A stretch of DNA of 11,188 nucleotides, from positions 1 to 11,188 of the forward strand of contig DYZF01000087.1 in NCBI GenBank assembly GCA_020741375.1, written 5' to 3'. Below are positions 8,320 through 11,188 of the stretch, one piece after another. Made by a program: the position numbers and the translations under genes. The notes beneath the pieces are model-generated. The model was not told where the DNA came from. It saw only the letters and a list, made by a program, of their open reading frames with translations, and ran no database searches. Position 1 is the stretch's first letter; every line of letters begins with the position of its first letter. The stretch is from Tessaracoccus flavescens (lineage in GTDB: Bacteria; Actinomycetota; Actinomycetes; Propionibacteriales; Propionibacteriaceae).

Positions 8320-9234
8320 CTAGCCGACGATGACTCGCAGGGCCCCCGGCACCGACTCCACCTTGGCGGGCGCGTCGCCCATTTCTTCACCGTCGCCCAT
8401 CAGGAACAAGCCGTCGCCGTCCACCTCGACCATGGTGGCCGTGAACCGCTCCACCACCGGGTTGGTGACGAACTTGCCGCTGTAGACGGTGGGCAGCAGC
8501 CGCAACAGCTTGCCGCGGGACGCCTCGTGGATGACGGTGACGTCCAGCAGCCCGTCCTCGGGGTTGGCGTCGGGAGAGATCTGCATGCCGCCGCCGAAGA
8601 CGCCGGTGTTGCACACCGCCACCATCATGGCCTTCAGCTCACGCGGCTCGCCGTCGACGACGAGGCGATAGCTCAGCGGCTCGAAGGCCGCGAGCTCGCG
8701 CAGCGCGATGTAGCCGTAGCTAAGCGCCCCGAAGCGGAGATTGATGTCGTTGGTCGCTCGGTTGACGCGGGCGTCGTAGCCGCTGGACACGACGGCGCCG
8801 ACGAAGCGCGACGATTCGCCGTTGGTGAGCAGCGAGAGGTCCACCACCCGGGTCTTGCCGCGCACGATCGCCTCCACGGATTCCTTGATGGAGCCGGGGA
8901 TGCCGACGCCGCGCGCGAAATCATTGCCAGTGCCGGCGGGGATGATGGCAAAAGTGGCGTCGGTGTGCGCGCACGCGTTGAGGCCGAGGTGAGCCATGCC
9001 GTCCCCGCCGACGACGCACACGACGTCGCCGGGACGGGCCGAGAGGGCCGCAGTGCGAAGCAGGTCTGAGGCCTGCTCGAACGACGTGGATTTCACGACG
9101 TGGAGTTCCGCGTCGGGCAACGCGTCGTGCAGCCGGCGTGTGATCTTGGGCAGCGCTCGGCCCGCGCGGCCTCCGCCCGAGCGCTCATTACAAACGACGG
9201 TGACGAGCCGCCGTTTCGCTACCTCGTGGGTCAC
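8320..9234 (-). CDS. Diacylglycerol kinase-like lipid kinase (DAGK_cat family)
   Basis: This 304-residue soluble lipid kinase of the DgkB/YegS/sphingosine-kinase fold probably phosphorylates diacylglycerol or a related membrane lipid with ATP. Visible motifs are NERSGGGRAG (16-25, the NPxSG-type P-loop equivalent), VVGGDGMAHLG (74-84, usually GGDGT), PAGTGNDFAR (99-108), the VSSGYDARVN and CNTGVFGGGM strands, DGLLDVTVI (227-235) and a closing PGALRVIV. The frame is open far upstream, antisense-free of stops across tatC, but the family N-terminus begins at the GTG at 9232-9234 (V/MTHEVAKRRLVTVV). That GTG overlaps the tatC TGA in a GTGA, implying translational coupling; the SD is weak. The Thr-to-Met change in GGDGT is seen directly; substrate choice is unknown. 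Confidence 0.88.
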   Translation of the reverse strand: MTHEVAKRRLVTVVCNERSGGGRAGRALPKITRRLHDALPDAELHVVKSTSFEQASDLLRTAALSARPGDVVCVVGGDGMAHLGLNACAHTDATFAIIPAGTGNDFARGVGIPGSIKESVEAIVRGKTRVVDLSLLTNGESSRFVGAVVSSGYDARVNRATNDINLRFGALSYGYIALRELAAFEPLSYRLVVDGEPRELKAMMVAVCNTGVFGGGMQISPDANPEDGLLDVTVIHEASRGKLLRLLPTVYSGKFVTNPVVERFTATMVEVDGDGLFLMGDGEEMGDAPAKVESVPGALRVIVG

Positions 9235-10100
9235 TTGCCGTCGTCCAAATCGATGGCGAATTCCTTCGCCGTCTCTTCGGTGATGCCGCGCTTCTTGTCC
9301 CAGGCCCGACAGATGAACTCCGAGATGAAGAACATAAGGGTGACGGGAACTGCCAGCGCCAGAAGTGAGAACGGGTCTGTGGTGGGGGTGGCGACGGCGG
9401 CGAACACGACGCTGCCGAAGATCACCATCTTGCGGGCGGCCTTCAGCTGGTAGCCGCGGACCACGCCCGCCATGTTGAGGGCCACGACGACCACGGGGAG
9501 CAGGAAGCTGAGGCCGAAGACCAAGATGATCTTGATCTCCATGCCGAGGAATTCCCGCATCTCCAGCAGGTTGGAGATGCCCATGTTCATCGGGGTGAAC
9601 CCGAGGAGGACTTCGATGCCCTTGGGCCAGACGTGGTAGCCGAGCGCACAGCCGGCTAGGAAGAGCGGAAGGGCGATGGCGATGAACGCGACCGCGTACT
9701 TCTTCTCCTTGGACACCAGGCCGGGCGCGACGAATGCCCACAGCTGCCACAGCCAGATCGGGGACGCCAAGACGACGCCGCCGATGACGCAGATGAGGAC
9801 GCCGAGGGCGAACGCGCCGCCGACGCCGTTGTTCACGACGAGCACGTCGGCACCGCGCTCGGTTTGAAGGATGTGTTGGGCCCGGTAGTAGGGCTCCATC
9901 ATGAACTTGACCAGCGGGTCGTAGAACAGGATGCAGCCGATGGCCGCGAGCACGATGCCCGCAAAGGAGACCATCAGGCGGTAGCGCAGCTCCCGCAGAT
10001 GGTCCCAGATGGACATGGTGCCGCCCGGGCCGGCCTCCGGCGGACGCAACCACGCGAGCCGGCGGCGCTTCACCGTCGGTTCGGTGGTTGCCTCAGCCAT
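9231..10100 (-). CDS. tatC: Sec-independent protein translocase subunit TatC
   Basis: This 289-residue, six-helix membrane protein recognises twin-arginine signal peptides of folded exported proteins. The first helix is preceded by the conserved cytoplasmic SIWDHLRELRYRL (30-42), followed by SPIWLWQLWAFVAPGL (113-128) and EKKYAVAFIAIALPLFLAG (132-150). FGLSFLLPVVVVALNMAGV (195-213) and ATPTTDPFSLLALAVPVTLMFF (237-258) follow. The tail after about 265 is hydrophilic and ends in DLDDGK. The basic N-terminus (about 28 residues, KRRR) precedes the family core. The ATG at 10098-10100 was chosen because it keeps a 5-nt gap to tatA; the ATG for MSIWDHL (residue 29) is an alternative. It sits between tatA and the lipid kinase in one transcript. 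Confidence 0.96.
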   Translation of the reverse strand: MAEATTEPTVKRRRLAWLRPPEAGPGGTMSIWDHLRELRYRLMVSFAGIVLAAIGCILFYDPLVKFMMEPYYRAQHILQTERGADVLVVNNGVGGAFALGVLICVIGGVVLASPIWLWQLWAFVAPGLVSKEKKYAVAFIAIALPLFLAGCALGYHVWPKGIEVLLGFTPMNMGISNLLEMREFLGMEIKIILVFGLSFLLPVVVVALNMAGVVRGYQLKAARKMVIFGSVVFAAVATPTTDPFSLLALAVPVTLMFFISEFICRAWDKKRGITEETAKEFAIDLDDGK

Positions 10101-10105
10101 GATGC

Positions 10106-10342
10106 TCAGTGGTCAGCCGGGGGCTTGCGGTCGATTTCGGGCTGCACGATCTCAGCGTCGACGACCTCGTCGCGGCGCTTCGGCTCATCTTCGGGCAGGC
10201 CCTTGACCTCTTCCTTGAATTCGCGAATCGAGCGGCCCATGCCCTTGCCGAGGCCAGCCAGACGCGACCCTCCGAAGATCAGGAGTGCAACGAGCAGGAC
10301 GATCGGGATCTCCCAACCACTCAGGAGCAACAGTGTTGGCAT
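10106..10342 (-). CDS. tatA: Sec-independent protein translocase subunit TatA
   Basis: This 78-residue protein forms the oligomeric channel part of the twin-arginine translocase with TatC. It has an N-terminal membrane helix, WEIPIVLLVALLIFGGSRL (10-28), then the hinge and amphipathic helix LAGLGKGMGRSIREFKEEVKG (28-48), the family hallmark. An acidic/basic charged tail ends PPADH. The frame is open upstream, but the ATG at 10340-10342 (MPTLLLLSGWEIP) is preferred. It puts the membrane helix at the N-terminus as in the family, and the sequence AGAGGAAAGGG lies 8-18 bases upstream. It is followed by tatC after 5 nt. No separate tatB lies in the window; actinobacteria often keep it elsewhere. 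Confidence 0.95.
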   Translation of the reverse strand: MPTLLLLSGWEIPIVLLVALLIFGGSRLAGLGKGMGRSIREFKEEVKGLPEDEPKRRDEVVDAEIVQPEIDRKPPADH

Positions 10343-10361
10343 CGGTGCCACCCTTTCCTCT

Positions 10362-10381
10362 GCGACGACCGGTGCCGTCGC
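10362..10381. other. Short inverted repeat between the small membrane gene and tatA
   Basis: In minus-strand RNA, GCGACGGC (10381-10374) can pair with GUCGUCGC (10369-10362), eight pairs with one G-U and a 4-nt loop. It fills most of the 49-nt gap upstream of the tatA RBS. No U run follows, so it is not a convincing terminator; it could be an mRNA processing or stability element, or chance in GC-rich DNA. Confidence 0.3.
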
Positions 10382-10391
10382 TCGTTCAAGT

Positions 10392-10577
10392 CTAGTCGCG
10401 CATTGGCAAGGCCTGTTGGACCTCACCGATGAGCCGTTTCATTTCCTGGGCGCGCAGCTGCAGTTGCCTCGCCTCGCTCTGCAGCGCCTCTGCCTTGCTT
10501 TTCAGGCCGACGCCGTAGATCACGAGCGCGATGAGCCCGGCCAAGGCCAAACCACCTACCACTGCTACCCAGATCAC
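10392..10577 (-). CDS. Small membrane-anchored coiled-coil protein, unknown function
   Basis: This 61-residue protein has an N-terminal membrane helix at about 2-24 (IWVAVVGGLALAGLIALVIYGVG). A hydrophilic helix with coiled-coil character follows at about 26-55 (KSKAEALQSEARQLQLRAQEMKRL, Leu/Ala at heptad-like spacing). The start is GTG at 10575-10577, 15 nt after the pafC stop; the GAGG near that stop is the only SD candidate, somewhat far away. The antisense strand is unlikely, because the neighbouring real genes are all on minus and the composition is clearly that of a membrane anchor plus helix. Its place between pafC and tatA suggests co-expression with the Tat genes. It is not TatB-like: it has no Gly-Pro or LGxG hinge after the helix. 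Confidence 0.75.
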   Translation of the reverse strand: MIWVAVVGGLALAGLIALVIYGVGLKSKAEALQSEARQLQLRAQEMKRLIGEVQQALPMRD

Positions 10578-10592
10578 GCGTGGAATGCTACC

Positions 10593-11188
10593 TCAGGCCC
10601 CATACAGGGCCAATGCCTGCGCGGCCTTGTTCTGTGCGGCTGCGCGAATCGACGGGTCTGACACGTCCACGACGGCATCACCGAGCCGCAGCACCAGAGA
10701 GACGGCCCAGTCGAGTGACGCGACCGGGAAGGTCACCTCGAGCCTGTCGCCATGATCGACGACGGCTGTGGTGGGGTAATACTCGGTGATCCATCGGGCC
10801 GACGGGGTGACGGTGAGGGTCAGTTCATCGGACACGTCATCGAACCAGCCCTCGGGGGCGTCGCCGTGGTCTGCGTTGGTGTCGCCGTCGAGGAGCTCCA
10901 CGTCCGCGATGCGGTCCAAACGGAAGGAGCGCCACGCTTCGCGGGGACGGCTCCAGGCGTCGAGATAGTTGAAGCCGTCCACCAGTCGCAGCCGCGCCGG
11001 TTCGACGTCGGCGACGGACTCGCCGGGCCGGTTCGAGGAGCGGTAGGTGAGCCGCACCGGCACCCGGCGGGCGATGGCATCGGCCAGACGCGCCCGGAGG
11101 GCAGGGTCGCTGGCGGAGACGTTGACGCTCAGCGCGGACTCCCCGCCGACAGCTGCCTCCAGCTTCGCCAACGCACTGGTCGCCGCCT
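10593..11188 (-). CDS. pafC: WYL-domain transcriptional regulator PafC, C-terminal part (partial)
   Basis: The frame runs off the right edge of the window, so the N-terminal helix-turn-helix is not seen; about 198 codons remain, ending QALALYGA. The visible part holds a WYL-type domain: VPVRLTYRSSNRP, then VEPARLRLVDGFNYLDAWSRPREAWRSFRLDRI, the beta core where the W-Y-L-equivalent residues read N-Y-L. A C-terminal extension follows (about 100 residues) with SARWITEYYPTTAVVD and a closing helix. PafB and PafC form a heterodimeric activator of the DNA-damage response in mycobacteria. The call rests on the WYL domain together with the tatA-tatC-helY context, because PafB and PafC look alike in this domain. 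A WYL regulator of another subtype is the alternative. Confidence 0.85.
   Translation of the reverse strand, partial: AATSALAKLEAAVGGESALSVNVSASDPALRARLADAIARRVPVRLTYRSSNRPGESVADVEPARLRLVDGFNYLDAWSRPREAWRSFRLDRIADVELLDGDTNADHGDAPEGWFDDVSDELTLTVTPSARWITEYYPTTAVVDHGDRLEVTFPVASLDWAVSLVLRLGDAVVDVSDPSIRAAAQNKAAQALALYGA

Noticed and set aside
6470-8323. Plus-strand open frame of 617 codons opposite the helicase
   Set aside because: It mirrors the helicase codons in a GC-rich genome; the product is His/Gly/Ala/Asp-rich without recognisable domains, whereas the minus frame has all helicase motifs.
9235-10053. N-terminal extension of the lipid kinase through the tatC region (577-codon frame)
   Set aside because: The extra part is Arg/His/Pro-rich, reads tatC out of frame, and the family N-terminus begins at the GTG overlapping the tatC stop.
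10343-10426. 28-residue N-terminal extension of TatA
   Set aside because: TatA proteins start directly before the membrane helix; a good RBS precedes the inner ATG.

Overview
The window is GC-rich chromosomal DNA from an actinobacterium. The evidence is the helY-(lipid kinase)-tatC-tatA-pafC neighbourhood, GTG starts, GTGA stop/start overlaps and extensive G/C third-position bias. The Propionibacteriales are a reasonable guess at the order, but the sequence alone does not fix the genus. Apart from the last codons of one gene at the left edge, all genes lie on the minus strand. I see no mobile element, prophage, CRISPR array, tRNA or rRNA. This is mostly core-genome housekeeping DNA.

Left region (1-3600): the 3' end of a plus-strand gene, probably leuB, converges on a complete ilvBNC operon on the minus strand: acetolactate synthase large and small subunits, then ketol-acid reductoisomerase. 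A long, nearly perfect inverted repeat between leuB and ilvC can serve as a shared bidirectional terminator. Upstream of ilvB lies the most interesting regulatory element here: a transcription attenuator. A promoter is placed so that the transcript would begin at or very near the ATG of a 10-codon leader peptide (MPTSWFVVIY) carrying consecutive Val-Val-Ile codons. A hairpin overlaps its stop codon and an intrinsic terminator with six U follows, all before the ilvB ribosome binding site. Scarcity of charged Val or Ile tRNA would be expected to raise ilvBNC expression.

Middle region (3600-5500): a conserved-type actinobacterial membrane protein of unknown function (two membrane segments around a large loop) has its own strong terminator and a promoter region with an unusual G/C-rich inverted repeat. 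Next come a HIT-family nucleotide hydrolase and hisF, encoding the cyclase subunit of imidazole glycerol phosphate synthase, here away from any hisH.

Right region (5500-11188): this reads, in transcription order, pafC (partial, 5' end outside the window), a small membrane/coiled-coil protein, tatA, tatC, a diacylglycerol-kinase-like lipid kinase, and a Ski2/HelY-type helicase that runs on into hisF and the HIT gene. The tight spacing (15, 49, 5, -4, 35, 20 and 35 nt) suggests one long operon linking a WYL-domain DNA-damage regulator, Tat protein export, lipid phosphorylation and an RNA/DNA helicase. The order pafC-tatA-tatC-helY is known from Mycobacterium.
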